NCBI GenBank assembly: GCA_013398955.1
Contig: VWPU01013670.1
Span: 186,001 to 250,000, forward strand
Length of the DNA stretch: 64,000 nucleotides
Source of the DNA: Callaeas wilsoni
Lineage: Eukaryota > Chordata > Aves > Passeriformes > Callaeidae
Direction of reading: 5' to 3'
How positions within the stretch are numbered: the stretch's first letter is position 1; each line of letters starts with the position of its first letter. Position numbers and translations under genes: made by a program. The notes below the pieces were generated by a model. It did no database searches and was not told where the DNA came from. It was given only the letters and a program-made list of their open reading frames with translations. Below are positions 50,801 to 64,000 of this stretch, piece after piece.

Positions 50801-51558
50801 TAAAAGTCGTATCACAAGCTTTGATATAGAATGATACACGTGAAAAACAAACTCCTTCACAAGGCGGAGCAAAATATCTTCAGATAACCTGGTGAGTTTT
50901 ATCTCAAAAGTAAGAGATCTCATATAGAATTATGAGCATATAAGCAATATTAAAGCATTGGGATGATTACTTTAAATTTTTCAGGGAAAGAGTTTTCTGT
51001 TGAACTGATAGTTTCCATATGTATAATGTGGAAGCAAAGCATAATTATGTGATACTCATAGCATATAAGAGGATGATTACATTTATGCTTATACTTATTT
51101 TTTTAATGTTTCTTAAATTAGATGAGTAATAAAAGCTTATTTTATATGAGAATGAAACCTACAAGGACATTTCTCTAGGGAAAAACTCTTTCTTTGCAGT
51201 ATGAAAAGTTAGATGAAACAATATTTATTGACTATTTCAGTCAATCTGTTGCCAATTACTCCGGACTTACTCTATGTTTGAACCAAAATTTTTCTGTAAC
51301 TCTAATAACAGCTAAAGATATTATTCCCTAGCCTCTAAATACAACCCTGATGCCAGAAAGTAAGCATCTAAAGTGTTCTACAGTAAACTTTACAGATAAT
51401 TAGCTCAGAGGCCACAGAAGACTTCCATTTAATCCATCCCCTAAACTGACTCTTCCTCATGCTCTAGCTAGTCTTTTTCTCTACATCCTGTCAATGGAGG
51501 AGAGCTTTCTGAGTTGTTTTCATAGCGCTCCTTAGTTGTGCCGGAGATAGAGATCTGG

Positions 51559-51580
51559 GTTTGTTTGTTTGTTTGTTTTT
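51559..51580. repeat. (GTTT)n microsatellite
   Basis: GGTTTGTTTGTTTGTTTG followed by a T run. Confidence 0.85.
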
Positions 51581-54500
51581 TGGGAAAAAGAGTCAAACTT
51601 CTTGCATAAAGAGACTTCCATAAATAATATTTGCATAGAAACTTTGGGTTGCACATCTAGCAGGATATAAAAATAAAGTTTTTGTAAATGAGATTTGGCT
51701 CCAAACAGCAAGTAGACCAGTAGATTGCCAGTAAAGAAAGCTGAGGTTTCTTTAGAGCTGTATAACATGGGTAAATCTTTCCCCTAGTCTTGTGTGTGTT
51801 TTCTTCCCCTCAACCTCTTTTCTTCCCTTCCAACTACCTAGCAACCCCTATAATGCTGATGTTCTTTAGTACACCTTTCTGAAATATCTGTAAAAAATGG
51901 CATCCTAACCATTATGTGCTAATACTCCTCACTATGTCAACTATGTTAGTTTGAAAGCACGAAGAACAGAATCACAAAATCAGAACTTGGGGGTTAGATG
52001 ATGTTTGTGCTGCCCTTTCACCCTCATGAACCTTTTGCAGTTTTTGGTGGATTAGCTTGGGGACAATGACTTAAATTGTTTCTTTTGGTGGCCGTGTTAT
52101 TTGCAGCCACTTGTCTTTCTCCCCCACCCACCCTGAACTCACCACTAATGTCTTTGATTATACTCAGGGAGTAGCAAAGGGAACAAACCCTGACATTATT
52201 GATATAAAGACAATTTAAGCCCACTTTTCTGTTTGTACTGGGAGTTCAATAAAAGTGGGCCAAACAAAATGTGTATGTGTGAATGTTTTAATATGTGTTC
52301 GGAATTCAGGACTTCATAGAAATATTTTTGCATAGAAATTCACTCTTCTATTCCAGAGGCAAAGGGGGACTCTGTGATTATTCAAATCTGTCTTGTATGT
52401 TAGGTAGTCTTGTGCTTTGGATGTGCTTTAAATAGGTCTCTGCCCCTCAAAATAGGATTTGCTGCATATTTTTGACTGGAGGAAACACCTCAACTAAGCG
52501 TGATTTTCAAATGCACAAACGATATTTATACCTTAACTGATTTTTTAACCAGAAATTATCTTTCTTTATTTCTTCTTTAGTAAGATTGTATTTAAATGAA
52601 GTATATTCCATGGCAAATTGATGCATGTTTCGACATGTGTTCATGACCTGCACAAATCACTGTCCAATAGTTAACTGAAAAGAAATGGGCAGCTGTTCCA
52701 TTCTTTTCCATTTGCTTCTGCTAGGAAAAGAAGATACATCTTTCTTGTTTACACGTGGAGGGATGTAAATTTCTTCATCACTCAGCACAATATGACTTAT
52801 TAGAAATTTAATGTTTGGAAAGAAGAAAGTGGAATACCTTCATTTTATAAGATTTTCTATCTTATTTTTGCTTTCACTTCACTTACATTTCAAGTCAGTA
52901 TCTTGGCATCATCAACATTGTTTGTTATATAAGCAGTTTCTTTCATTATCTCTATTTTTACCGTTAGAACAAATCAGAGCTTTGTCACAGTCATGAGATA
53001 TTCAGCAAATTAAATTGGTCTTATTCCCCAGAATGTTACAGATCTTCTTGGGATAAAATGAATGGATGCATGAAATGTATCATACAATACTAAGGTGGTA
53101 AATAGATTGTAGATGAGTTTTCAAGTTTAAGTTATCAGTTCTAAATGATCTTGTGCTGCAAGCACATCATCTGCCCTGAATTTGATGTTCCATAACTAGG
53201 ATTTCTGTGGCAGTTATTCATCTATTACACAATACTGACAATCATGTTGACATTTACAGGCAACATGTAGGTAGTGGGGTTTTTTAGGGTAAACTGTTTT
53301 TCTAAAACATAGCCTCTACTATAAATTATTCTGAAAAATATCAGCAAAACAAATAATTTTAATTAGTAGGAAATACAGAGATCTAATGTCTGTACATTAG
53401 ACATGCAACAGATTTGGACATAGTATTTGATGATTATTATTTGTGATGTGAGATTATTTGCTAGACAACAAAGAAGAAGTGACCAAGAAGTAACCTGTCA
53501 GTGGCATGTATTTGTCATTTCTGTTATTAATGAAGGCCCTGGTTGAAACTGACAGCTCCATTATTAAAATTGAATCTTTCCTCCATAAGCCACCCCTGTG
53601 TGTATCAGTAGGGCTGTAGGCTAAAAGTGCTGATACTTAGCTATATAATTTTTCAGACACAGGAAAATGCTGGACAAATCATTCTGAACCTTGTGACTTT
53701 TAATCTGATCAACATTGCAATGCAAACAAAAACAGCAGTGATAGTGCACTCTGAAAAGGGCCAGTGGAAAGAGTGACTACCTTAATTTTGATCAGCAAGC
53801 TTTAAGGAAAAAAACACTATTATATAAGTCATGGTTGCTTGAAGGTGTGGAGGGAGAGGAAGATTGAACTGATACAAAGGCCACCCTCTTGAACTCCATT
53901 CTGCTATTTTTAATTTTCTGAATAGGTTTTTGTATTAATGAAGTTCATTTAAAATAATCCATATGTCAATATTTGTCTAATCCTGTCAGCCTACTGACAA
54001 GGGAAATAAACACTTCTATTCTGTATTAAAGTCAAACTAGATTCAATCAGATGTTTTGTTTCTGTCATGTGGACTAGTCTGTCTTCTCAAATGGTTGTAG
54101 CATTCCATCAACATTGCATCAATCCATCTAATAAAGGGGTTTAAGGAAGGCAAAGCATGGCATTTTGGTCTAGTCTGTCAAGGTATTTTTCCCTTTGCTT
54201 TTGAAATATTCCAGTATCCTCAGACAAAAGCAATCTTTTGTATTTCAACCTAGAGTTGATATTAATGGATCTTTAAAATATAATTACCCTGGACAATGCC
54301 AGTTGGGAAGAACATATCTCACCTGTCCTACTCTGTTGCTGGTGCTGTGAATGTTTTGTGTCTGAAGCAGCTTTACATTTTGCAGACAGAGAGAGCATTT
54401 TAGTGGTCAAAACAGTTGAAAAGATAATTTAAGCTGAATTCATTTGACTTTTTAAAAGCTTCTTGTTTCTCTGCTGCAGGATTTCTTTGCATTTTTGAGA

Positions 54501-57500
54501 CTTTTGAAGGCATGTAAAAATCATACAGAAAAGCCACTAATTTTGACAAACCCACTTCAGCAAAGAAACATCTCAACCTTTTACTCAATTCTGGCTGAGA
54601 GGTCTGCAAAATAGTTTCACATTAGCTGCATATAATTGAAGTTTCCATGTTGACATTTAACACTATGTACATTTGTTTGTCAAATTTGTTATGGAAAGTC
54701 TGATTATTGGGAAAATTACTAGGATCTGCTCCTTGCTCTGGGACTGAACTGGTTTGACCCCTTTTGGTGGGTCACTTTGTCAATTTCCAGAAGTAGATTC
54801 TGTTTCTGGATTCCATCTTTCATAGAAGCCATGTAGTGAGTCGTCAATGACACTTACGCTTTTCTGACTCCTGTACGTACAAGACTTACAATATACTTTC
54901 TTTATGTAGTGTGTCTGTCAAATAAAGGACGTAATTAGTCAAACTTTCCTCTTAATATACATCCAAATTGAATACCACAATGAATAATTCATTAAAAAAC
55001 TTATGAAAGTAATTAATATGATCTAATACCAATGTTTGGTGGTCGTGTTTGGTTTGCCTGATAGAAAACATACAAAAGTACCAGTCATGACCTCAAATGA
55101 TTTATAATCTATGGCACTGACAGTCAGACAGAGAGGTAGTGTAACAGAGCCCAAGCTAATGAGCTGGGCTGCAGCTGGAGAGAGGAGTCAGCAGCAGAAA
55201 TTAGGAGGTAATTACCCAGTGGCATAGATGAAGAAAAGGCAACATCAGTGGGACTTGGCTAAAAGCAGTTGGAGACATTCCTATGGAATGTCTTACTAAT
55301 TCTCTTGTTAAGTCTATGTGGAAAATGGGTCCAGATTCTGTGTTACCCTCTAGATTGCCATCTGGCAGCCACTTTTTCCAGTAGGAATATTAGCTTGCTA
55401 ACCTACAGACCTCACATTCATGAAATAAGAAGTTACACCTTGCCCTTAATTAGAGCATTTTGTCATGTAATGGATCTGCTCTGTAAAAATGTTTTTACAT
55501 TTCAGGTTTAAGTTCAGACTCCATGTATTTAAATACAAAAGGGTGAAGAACACAGAAGAAAAAGGCACATAACAATGCAAATTCATACTCATGGGACCAA
55601 ATTAGGGAACATAGCAAAAGTTAAATTAGACTTCACTATGACTGAGTCATCTCCTGTATAATATAAAGTACACTAAGGGTATTACACAGACCAGGAATAT
55701 GATTATAACTAATTTCTGAAAAATCACTTCACAGGTCATTAAATGTATAAATCACATAGAAAGGAACATTTGGTATGTAATATAACTAAGCAGACTTTAC
55801 AGTGTTTTATAAAGATTGTTGGGAAAAAAATGCCAGCATTGCTTGAGAACATGGTTTTGAACAGCATGCCTTAGAATGAAGGGCCTTACATAAGAGGGCG
55901 ACGAGAAATGAGCAGTCATCTCTAATGTAAAGCAAAATCATTCTATCCCAGAGGAAACCAGCGGATCAATAGCACTGTAACTTTGGGTCACTCCAGCTTG
56001 AGCACTCCACAAATGCTCAATGTCCATTTGGGTGGATATGGCAAGAAAATCTGTTCTTGGCTCAATTCACCCATGATTTCTTTTGGAAGCTGGTATCACT
56101 AGTGGGAGGAGGCAGTGCATGTTCTAGTAGAGTCTGGAGCATCTGCCAACATGACAGGCCCTGTTCCATGCCAGGTGTTACTTTTTCAGATGGTAATTCT
56201 GGAAAATACTTTGAAAGCTGTTTTTCATTCTTATGTATTGGCTTTTTCACTCTATTGTTAGAAATTAAAAAGTATTTTGTTATTATTCAGAGTATGCAAA
56301 ATAGTAATTTTCAAAGTTATATATTAGAAATCTTAATAAGTGGTTGGTTTTCATTAAAGACTGGAGGTCTGTGCTTTAGTGTGTACATCTGAACAGGTTA
56401 CATACACAAGCATCCTTCAGAATACTCAATATTTGCAGAAACATCACTTCCAGTGGCCACCACTAGACAGTGGAACACAACCCATCTAAGAAAAATTAAT
56501 CTTGTTGCCAGTTTATATGTGGCAGGTTGTTCTTACTAGATGGCCCTAAATTTGCCTTAAAGATAGTACACTAGCTAGCCAATTTAGAAAATACAGTTTC
56601 AAACTTGAAATTTTATTTTCATCAGTAGTGTTTATATAAAGAAGAAGAAATCTTTCACTTAGAAATATCAATTAAAAGTTTAAGGACATTTTAGTAGCAC
56701 TGTATTATTCATCTGCAAAATGAATGATAATTTCTAATAGTAAAAGTGTCTTTGACCATCTTTCCAGGGACTCTCCAGTCACATGTAATGATACATCATG
56801 AGCTCTGTTACCATTCCAAGTCATTGTAATGGAAAGAACAAGACAAAGACTATGATCCCAGTGGGAGGTCTGCTATTCTTGGCCTTTGTTTTCCTTCTGC
56901 TCTTTCACTTCCAGCTATGGATTCTTCTCAGAAGAGTGGAGTAAAGAGATCAACAGCTTTATTGGGTACAAAGACATAATACATTCTGATTCTGATCTTG
57001 GATATCTTTGTCTTTTTTAAAAAGGTTGACCTAAATAAATGAGTTGCAAATAATTCAACTTCTCATAGAAAACAAAAATGTGAATTTTCTCTGTTTAACA
57101 AAATCACTTAGAAACCAAAATACCAAATCAAGCAGTTATGCTTTCTTGTGATGCATATAAAACTTAGATTTTACTTTGTTGGAAGTATCTGAGATCCCTC
57201 CTAACTAGAGGGAAGATAAGAAATACAATAAAAATGGAGTTTTCACTTACAAAAATTCATAGACAGAAAGTCAAGGACCCTAGAACATTTATCTATTCAT
57301 CTGCTTAGCTGTGAACTCTCAAAATCTTGGCTCGAAGAACACTGAGGAAGGAATATGCATGTTTTAAGGAAAATACAAGATTAGAAGAAAAGGGCTTAAA
57401 TACTCTCATTCAGTACATTTATTTTGTACAATTTGCACGCCTTCTATAAACAAATAATACATTTGGATGCATACAGCTACTCATCTTTGGCATGTATATA

Positions 57501-60500
57501 TGGGAGTGAGATGTAGCCAACACACAATTGTGGAAATAAGGAACACAATGTTGCCTAGAAATGATGCTTTTCTTTGAAAAGATGAGTAATATTCCAAGAT
57601 GAAAACAATTAGTATTGGACTCATATCATATTTTTTCCAATACTTTCAAAAGAACTGGAAAACCAAGAGACATACTACAATAAACTTATAAAAACAAAAA
57701 CATGAAAGGAAAATTAGTGAAGCTATTGAGAGCTGAGTATCTAAATTTGGGCTTCTGAGTCTACAGTAAAGCAGCTGTATATTAGACCTGCTTTTCCAAA
57801 GGGCTGAGATGGGAGCGTCTTGTATTAAAGCTGACATTTTTGAAAGTGTGATGACCTACTTAATTGTTTTCACCTGGATTTCAGCTCATAATGCTAAATT
57901 TCCATGTTCATTAGCCCTTGGGAAAGAAACATAAATTCTCTGCAAGTAGTGGAACATTATGAAGAAAAGGAATACAAAGAGGAAAGATAAATATAGTATT
58001 AAAAAAAAAAAAACCAAAAAAAACCCCCAAAACACTATTAAATAAATATGAGATATCAGCTTTTACCTCAGTTCTTTTGGTTATCAAGAAAAGCAATGCT
58101 ATTATTTCTCATGTCTTTGTTTTTTCCAGAATACTATGAGGTAGGATCAGACCTAAATTTGAAACATATTCAAGGGTTCATCATTTGTCTGTGGAAGCAT
58201 CACTGAACCTGACCATTTAGCCTTCTCCACTCTGTTTACTTGTGCTACACGTAGGCTGAGTCTTTTGAACAGCCTGTTACCAGTAAACATCTGGGAATCT
58301 TTTCTGCTCTAACAAGTGATCTTCTTCTTCTTGGATGCTACGAGTATACTGTTCAAAGCCAGCAAAAGTAGTCCCTTCTTGCCTTGTTTCCTGAATTTAA
58401 TGCACAGTAATAGAATGGGCTCAATTTAAGTTTAATGGAAGTTAGCTTATTGCACTAGGGCACTCTTGATGAGAATATAGTTCTCCTTCAGTTCTTTTGG
58501 GCAATCTTCTATCAGAATAAATCATTTCTACATGCATTTTTTTTCCATGAATGTATCATAGAGCTTTTTATGTACTAACATAATATACACTTAGGAAAAC
58601 ATTAAAATATATGTAATATATATATTTTGCCTGAGGCACAGCTTTTTGTAGTTACACAGTATGTTGTGTATTGCCTGATTCACAATCCTTTATGATTTCC
58701 CTCTAATTGTTATACCATGGCTGTAAATACTCACAACAAGCAAGAGGAAGCACCATTCTCCAGTGGAATGCATCAGCAGGAGCAAGGCAGAGATCAGATA
58801 CTGGCATTCCAGAAAAAGTGCCTAGGTTAACTTCCTTGCAGGAGACTTTCTGGCAGTAAGGATCAGGTGTCCCTCCTGAGGTGCAGAAGAGTGCTTTCAC
58901 CCATCTTGATCCTGCTCTAGCCGTGCAAACCTGTGCTGCGTAATACAATCTTGTCTGCTGTAATGACATAAGTTAGTTTGTTTGAGACTGTTGGTTGGCT
59001 TTTTTGTTTTGCTCTGTTTTTTTCCATTAATGCTACAGTTTAAGTTCTTTAGTGGTCTTATGGAAAGTCTGGCAGAACAACTTTTCCCACAACAGATTCC
59101 TCCACAGATCTCCCAAACGGAAGGAAAAAGGAGACCCTAAAGGTGAGATTTTCATAAATCAGAAAGAAATATGGGATTCAGAACTTTAAAAAAAAAAAAA
59201 AAGAAAAACAAAAAAAATCCAGTCACAGCTAAATAAAGAACCATTTATTTTTGAAGGGCAGGAGAAAAGCTGTGCTGAGAATTGTTCTAGTCTTAATTTT
59301 AGAGAAGCATACAGTTTCATACAGCCAGGTTCTTGAAGGCTGCCTGTCTGCCTACTTAGATGGCTTCAAAGAGCTGCTTATCTGCACCAAGCAGAACCTA
59401 TTATTAGCACAGGTACTTCTGTCTGCACAAAAAAAAACCCAGTTCAGGCAAAAATACAGTAAGCTCTGAAAACAAACATATTATGACTGCATGCATATGC
59501 ATGCCTGCTTGCACAAAATTATTCTAAAAGGAAAGTAAAAATAGTGGTATTCAATATCAGAGCAGGACATTAAACAGGGAGAGGAATATTTATCATGGCT
59601 GATCCTTGGTAGCATAGTGACTTAGATGAGCTACCAGATGAATGACTGCTGGTCTTGGCCAATGCTCTGACAAAGCAAAGACTTGGTAAAATTTAAATTC
59701 TTATTTGGCTGAAGGTATTTGTACCCAAAACTGGTCAATTCAATCCAGGGTTTGGGACTACTCCTAAATCCCTTATTGATGAAAAACTCTTACACAATGT
59801 ATGATTCCCAGTCTGTTCTTCCTGGAGTGTCACTGTCCAAATTCTGTCACATACTGGCAGATGATGATTTATCCTGAATTATTCAAACTCTCATCACCTT
59901 TCAGTTCAACATGAAGCATTAAGTGCCTAGGAAACACTAAGTGGTATAAAACATTACAGATTGTCCTTTTAGTAATACTGGCTACTGTAAATGACTCAAA
60001 CCTGCATCCCATTCTCTACAGTAAAGATAACAACTCATCAAGTTTGTGAGAGTTCAATAACCCCAAACCAGTATATTAGCATTATCACCCAAAGTTCTAA
60101 CCTTCCTTTAATAAATTCCTGCTCCTGAGGCAATGGCACTTGCTAGAAAAAGCCTTAAGACTGTCTGTGAAGCAACAGGCATTTTTGGGGCTGATCTAAT
60201 GGCTTACAATACTTTACCCATGAATGAAGAGCTAGCTTAATACCTTCTGCTCTAAAGTAATTCTTTCAGCATTTATTTTTGCCTATATCATAAACATGCA
60301 GCAACATGAATCTATTACTGAAATGAACTCTAGACACAGCATTTCTTGTGCATTTGCAACTGAGGAGAAGATGTGAGAATGAACATGTGGCAGATGTTAC
60401 TTATGTTGCTTAATGCATTATTGGAAGGTGTTCAAATATCAGAGTGATTAGATATCATATGGAATACAGTAGAACAGAACACATGCAGCAACAAAACCTA

Positions 60501-60794
60501 GGAAAGTGCAATTGTTCTGCAAAACTTCTGGGTTTGCTTTCCCTTTCCTCACAGCAGCATTTTCCCCAGTTTGACTCATTCTCTCTATAAACCATAGAAG
60601 AAATGAACATGTTAATGTGAAGTCTTTTTCCTTTTTTTCTGACCTTATCTAAACACAAAACTTTGAATGTCTTGCCTTTTCTTTTATTTCTTTTTTTTTC
60701 CCCGGGCTTGTGTGGAAATTTGTTCCCTTAATGTGGTGTTTAATGGAGCTATTTTACTGCTTCCTCTAATATGTTTATGGTTTGTTCTGATATG

Positions 60795-60870
60795 TAGATA
60801 GATTAATAGAACTGAGGGCCCAAGCTGGCCTCCAGGTCACCTATCTAATCTGACTTCCTGCATATCATGA
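60795..60870 (-). mobile_element. Possible ancient CR1/L3-type 3' end
   Basis: GGTCACCTATCTAATCTGAC followed by TTCCTGCATATCATG resembles the reverse complement of old amniote CR1 tails (ATCTAGTCTGACCTCCTGCAT). Short and diverged. Confidence 0.4.
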
Positions 60871-62692
60871 GTTTCGAAGGTTATGTCTACATATTACAAA
60901 GCAGCATGATGAAGAGATGCCTGAGCTAACTCCAGAACCATAAATATTTTTGTCACATCATTATGGCATTCTTCCTGGGATGATTAGCTCAGTTGGAACA
61001 CTATATAACATAGCTATACCACTGCTGGATACAAGCTAATATTTCTGCATGAGACCCAAAGGACACCCCAACGCAACATATTTCAGTATGAGGCTGCTTG
61101 ACTTATGTTGGCATCCCCTCAATTTCACTTAGTTTCTGATGCTTGAGACAAAATTAAGATAATACAGAATATATATGTGCTTTTTAAAATTAATCCTTGC
61201 ACATAATTAATAATTTTTGTGTTTTGTAATATAATAGAAGATATAAGTGAAAAACTAAGATAAGAAAGCCTGTCTGAAATATTCAGCTAGAAAAGTCCTG
61301 ACATATATGAAGACAAGGTGATAAGCAGAACGTGAAATTATTCCCATTGTTTTTGAAACTTACATAGCAACATGGAGAGGTTTCCATGAGGACCAGAGCC
61401 ATGCAAAATCGTAAGCTGTACAAAAGCAGTAGCTGACTTTCTACTCCTTCAAGATCTTGCTCTTCATTTGCTTGTTGAAAATAAAATGCAGAATGCTTCT
61501 ATGTGCAAAATTTAGCCTTGAGGCTGTTTGGGATGTCTCCATGGGAAACATCGCAAACTAAGGATCCCAGGAGATCCCTAATTTAATCATTACATTGTAT
61601 ATTCATAAATAATGAATGTCAGTGATTTTATTCCTGAACAACTTGATGAAATCCTGGCAGCAATGTGACCTCTCTTTCATTACAGTTCCTATAGATTTTT
61701 ATTCATATGCCTGGTATATATTCAGACATGTTCATTTTGAGGTTAAGGGACTTCAAATAGATCAAGTTAACAGCAAGAAAACAAGATAATACCCATGCTT
61801 CACAGGCTTACTCTGCTTTAAAGAGACAGCTCTAGCTGAACAAGAATTATCACAAACAAGATAGTCACTATTGTGATGGTGAAAAAAGACGGTAAATCGT
61901 ACAAATTGTACTAAATGAGATATAATTTTAAAGCTTTGATTAGTTGTTTTCCTGAAAGAACTTCCTCTTAGTTCTTCTCTCTACCTTACATGATTTACTG
62001 CAGTGGTTCCTTCTGACTTCTTCACAAACTTAGGGTGAATATGTAGTGGGCTAAAAGCATATGGTTCATATTTCAAAAGAAACACTTCTTTTTCTATATA
62101 CAGCCTAATGGGGTCAATGTTGGCCTCTATTATGCAGATGCAGAAATGTGCTATGGTTTTGATTTTGACCTATGCTTCCTCTATCATCCTTGAGTTCACA
62201 ATTATCTATAACTTTCACACTGAAGAGCAGTAATATGAATGTAAGAAGTCACTCCACTTTTCATCAGATTCCGCTTAAGCCAATATCCATCTTCCCATTG
62301 GTAGCCATACCATAAAGGGTAATAAAAGAGATTTATGAGACACTAAACAGTTACAAATTCGTGTATAAGAATCCACAAATGAATCATGAATATGATTTGA
62401 AAGTAACAGGAGTTTGACAGTGATTTTAAATGCAGCAGTTTCTCCTTGGTTCTTTATTCATAACAAATATATGTGATCACTAAATGGAAATAATTTTTTT
62501 TAGAAAATAAACAACATCCTTGTGAATGGGAAATAATAACAAAATATGTAAGTCTGGAACTGACGAGTTTGTTCTTAAGTTGCTTCTGTTCTTTCTAGTA
62601 TGCCATTTGCCTTCTGATTTTCAGTAGTTTTGTCCCTTTTCTGCCAGTTGAAATTTTACGCCACATGCCTGTTCTCCCCCTAATCAGCCATT
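60871..62692. other. AT-rich intergenic DNA
   Basis: Nothing recognisable. Confidence 0.6.
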
Positions 62693-62818
62693 ATAGAATC
62701 ATAGGATGATTAAGGTTGCAAAAGATCTCTAAGATAACCAAGTCCGATGATTAACCTAACACTGTCAAGTCCATCACTAAATCATGACCCTGAGTGCCAC
62801 ATCTACATCTACTTCTAG
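62693..62818 (-). mobile_element. CR1 LINE 3' fragment
   Basis: TATAGAATCATAGGATGATT then AAGGTTGCAAAAGATCTCTA, ACCAAGTCCGATGATTAACC, CACTGTCAAGTCCATCACTA and GAGTGCCACATCTACA match reversed CR1 with its 3' end intact. Homology ends abruptly where the GC-rich block begins. Confidence 0.92.
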
Positions 62819-63900
62819 GGACAGGTGCAGCCCCACCTCTAGTCCTGGGTGCAGCTTGGTGTGACACCAACACAGAATACAGTGGGACAATCAGTTCCAT
62901 CCAGGTACAAGGGCTTGACCCAGGCAGTGTGGATGTTGATGTGTTTCCAGTTCTCCTACAGGAGCTCTTTGCTGCTGATGCCTTCCCCGGAGGACAGTGG
63001 TTGGTCACTGTTTTCTTCCCTTTTTGAGAGCCCTTGGCCTCTGTTATCTTCTCCCTGTTTCTCCCTCTTGGCCAACGCCCCTGCTTTGGTCTCCAGAGCT
63101 GCCAGAACTGCCCCTGCTGCCAGCTCTGCCCACTGCCTGCTGAGTGCACGGGTGTCCTGGCTTGGGGAGGGGCTGGGAGGCAGCAGAGGCAGTGCAGGGC
63201 AGCTGCCTGTCTCTATCTGCCCTTGCTGCTCTGGGTGTTGCTGCCATTGCCACATCTGTGCTTTGACCCAGGTCCCACTGTTCTGTGGGCAGCAGGTTGT
63301 GTCCAGGAAGCAAAAATGAGCCAAGGTCAGGGTCTTTCCCCCTTTGTAATGGGTTCTGATGTGTAGGTCTGGGCCACAGACCGTGGCTGTGCACAGCTGA
63401 AGGTCCCAGCATTCTGCCCATGCCTCACATGTGAGGGACACAGGGAGCATCTCTTCCCTAGTACTCCATCTTTTGTCTCTGATGTGTTCCCCTTGAAACA
63501 GGTCTTGGGAGCTGCAGGCTTGCCAGTCTTCCTCCTCCCTGGACAAGGCCCCCTCCTCGTTCTTTGGTGCTGCCAGGACTGCCGCTCCTCTTGCCCCTGC
63601 CCGCTGCCGGTATGGACGTTCAGCCGGCTTGGCGAGGGGCTGGGTGGCAGCAGAGGCAGTGCAGGGCAGCTGCCCCACTCTCTACCCCTGCTGCTGTTGC
63701 CTGCTCACAGAAGGCAAGAGAAGCTGCTGCCTTTGTTGTCTCTTGTGCCTTGGCACTGAGATGCACGAGGTGCTTCTCTTCTTGCAGTGCAGCTGCCTGT
63801 TGTCTACTTGCAGGCAGGAGGAGGAAGAGGAGGAGGAGGAGGAGGAGGAAGGAGAGGGTGGTGGCAGCAAGGGATGGAGACAGCTGCCATGACACACAGC
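62819..63900. repeat. GC-rich block with an internal ~170-bp direct duplication
   Basis: Two homologous segments, about 63050-63230 and 63530-63700, lie about 467 bases apart. Their cores (63161-63207 and 63628-63674) differ at only two of 47 positions, while the flanks are more diverged. The block is much richer in GC than the DNA to its left and has a 240-codon open frame on the minus strand (63678-62956), with long stop-free frames on both strands. I recognise no protein family. It ends in a GGA-rich tract. It could be an uncharacterised repeat array running past the window edge or part of a distant gene. Confidence 0.6.
63811..63860 (+). repeat. GGA/GGAA polypurine microsatellite
   Basis: About 45 bases of nearly uninterrupted GGA units, on the right side of the duplicated block. 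Confidence 0.9.
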
Positions 63901-64000
63901 AGTCCCCTTTGTCCTGGCAAGACCATCTGTGTCTTTTGGAAAAAAATCTGAATATGAATCAGTCTCCTCAAAACAGTTTCCTTGACTGGAAATTTAGTTG

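Larger units (their letters stand above)
45262..60794. other. AT-rich intergenic DNA, about 15.5 kb
   Basis: No supported gene. Minor items: a 10-bp x3 tandem repeat (47821-47850), a (GTTT)n tract (51559-51580), and A runs at about 57999-58013 and 59188-59202. No transposon family recognised by eye. Confidence 0.55.

Noticed and set aside
59188..59215. Long A runs here and at 3951, 16202 and 57999, considered as poly(A) tails of processed pseudogenes
   Set aside because: The sequence upstream of each shows no gene-derived reading frame or known retrogene, and there is no visible target-site duplication.
1..64000. Search for tRNA, rRNA and snRNA genes, CRISPR arrays, and intact or recognisable viral genes
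   Set aside because: No cloverleaf with A and B boxes, no spaced identical repeats and no recognisable viral reading frame was found by eye; covariance-model and protein searches were not possible.

Overview
The window looks like nuclear DNA of a bird. It is AT-rich and intron-containing, and nearly every interspersed repeat I can recognise is a fragment of CR1, the LINE family that dominates avian genomes. Several carry the CR1 3'-terminal ATTCTRTG-type repeats, and two carry reverse-transcriptase-side ORF2 sequence. I see no operons, tRNA or rRNA genes, CRISPR arrays or bacterial mobile elements.

The only protein-coding gene I can support is MRPS30 (mitoribosomal protein mL65/mS30, also called PDCD9). 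It lies on the minus strand as five coding exons between 10707 (ATG) and 6335 (TAA). All four introns have GT-AG ends, the reading phases agree, and the spliced frame is 453 codons plus stop. The first exon sits in a CpG island of roughly 1 kb (about 10020-11060). Upstream of the ATG this holds CCAAT, two CACGTG boxes, an NRF-1-like site, a ZNF143-like site and ETS sites, the usual set for a nuclear gene of the mitochondrial ribosome. A CR1 fragment lies immediately beyond the island.

Region by region: 1-6.1 kb is the 3' flank of MRPS30, with three CR1 fragments. 6.1-10.7 kb is the gene and 10.7-11.5 kb its promoter and the adjoining CR1. From 11.5 to 64 kb I find no convincing gene. This desert contains CR1 pieces (about 12.6, 15.6-16.5, 21.5, 36.8-37.26, 38.2-38.96 and 62.7 kb), two probable very old CR1/L3-type remnants (25.6 and 60.8 kb), a GC-rich block that seems to have inserted into a CR1 tail (37.26-38.08 kb), a 64-bp tandem duplication (45.1 kb), several hairpins, and a GC-rich internally duplicated segment at the right end (62.8-63.9 kb).

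In human, MRPS30 lies between FGF10 and HCN1, and its 5' side faces FGF10. If that order holds here, the 52-kb desert is the MRPS30-FGF10 intergenic space and the left edge points to HCN1. In chicken this block is, to my knowledge, on the Z chromosome. That placement is inference and not visible in the sequence. I did not find a new multi-gene system. The most unusual items are the duplicated GC-rich block at the right end, the nested insertion near 37.3-38.1 kb, the perfect hairpin inside the promoter-proximal CR1, and the alanine/proline-rich insert in MRPS30.
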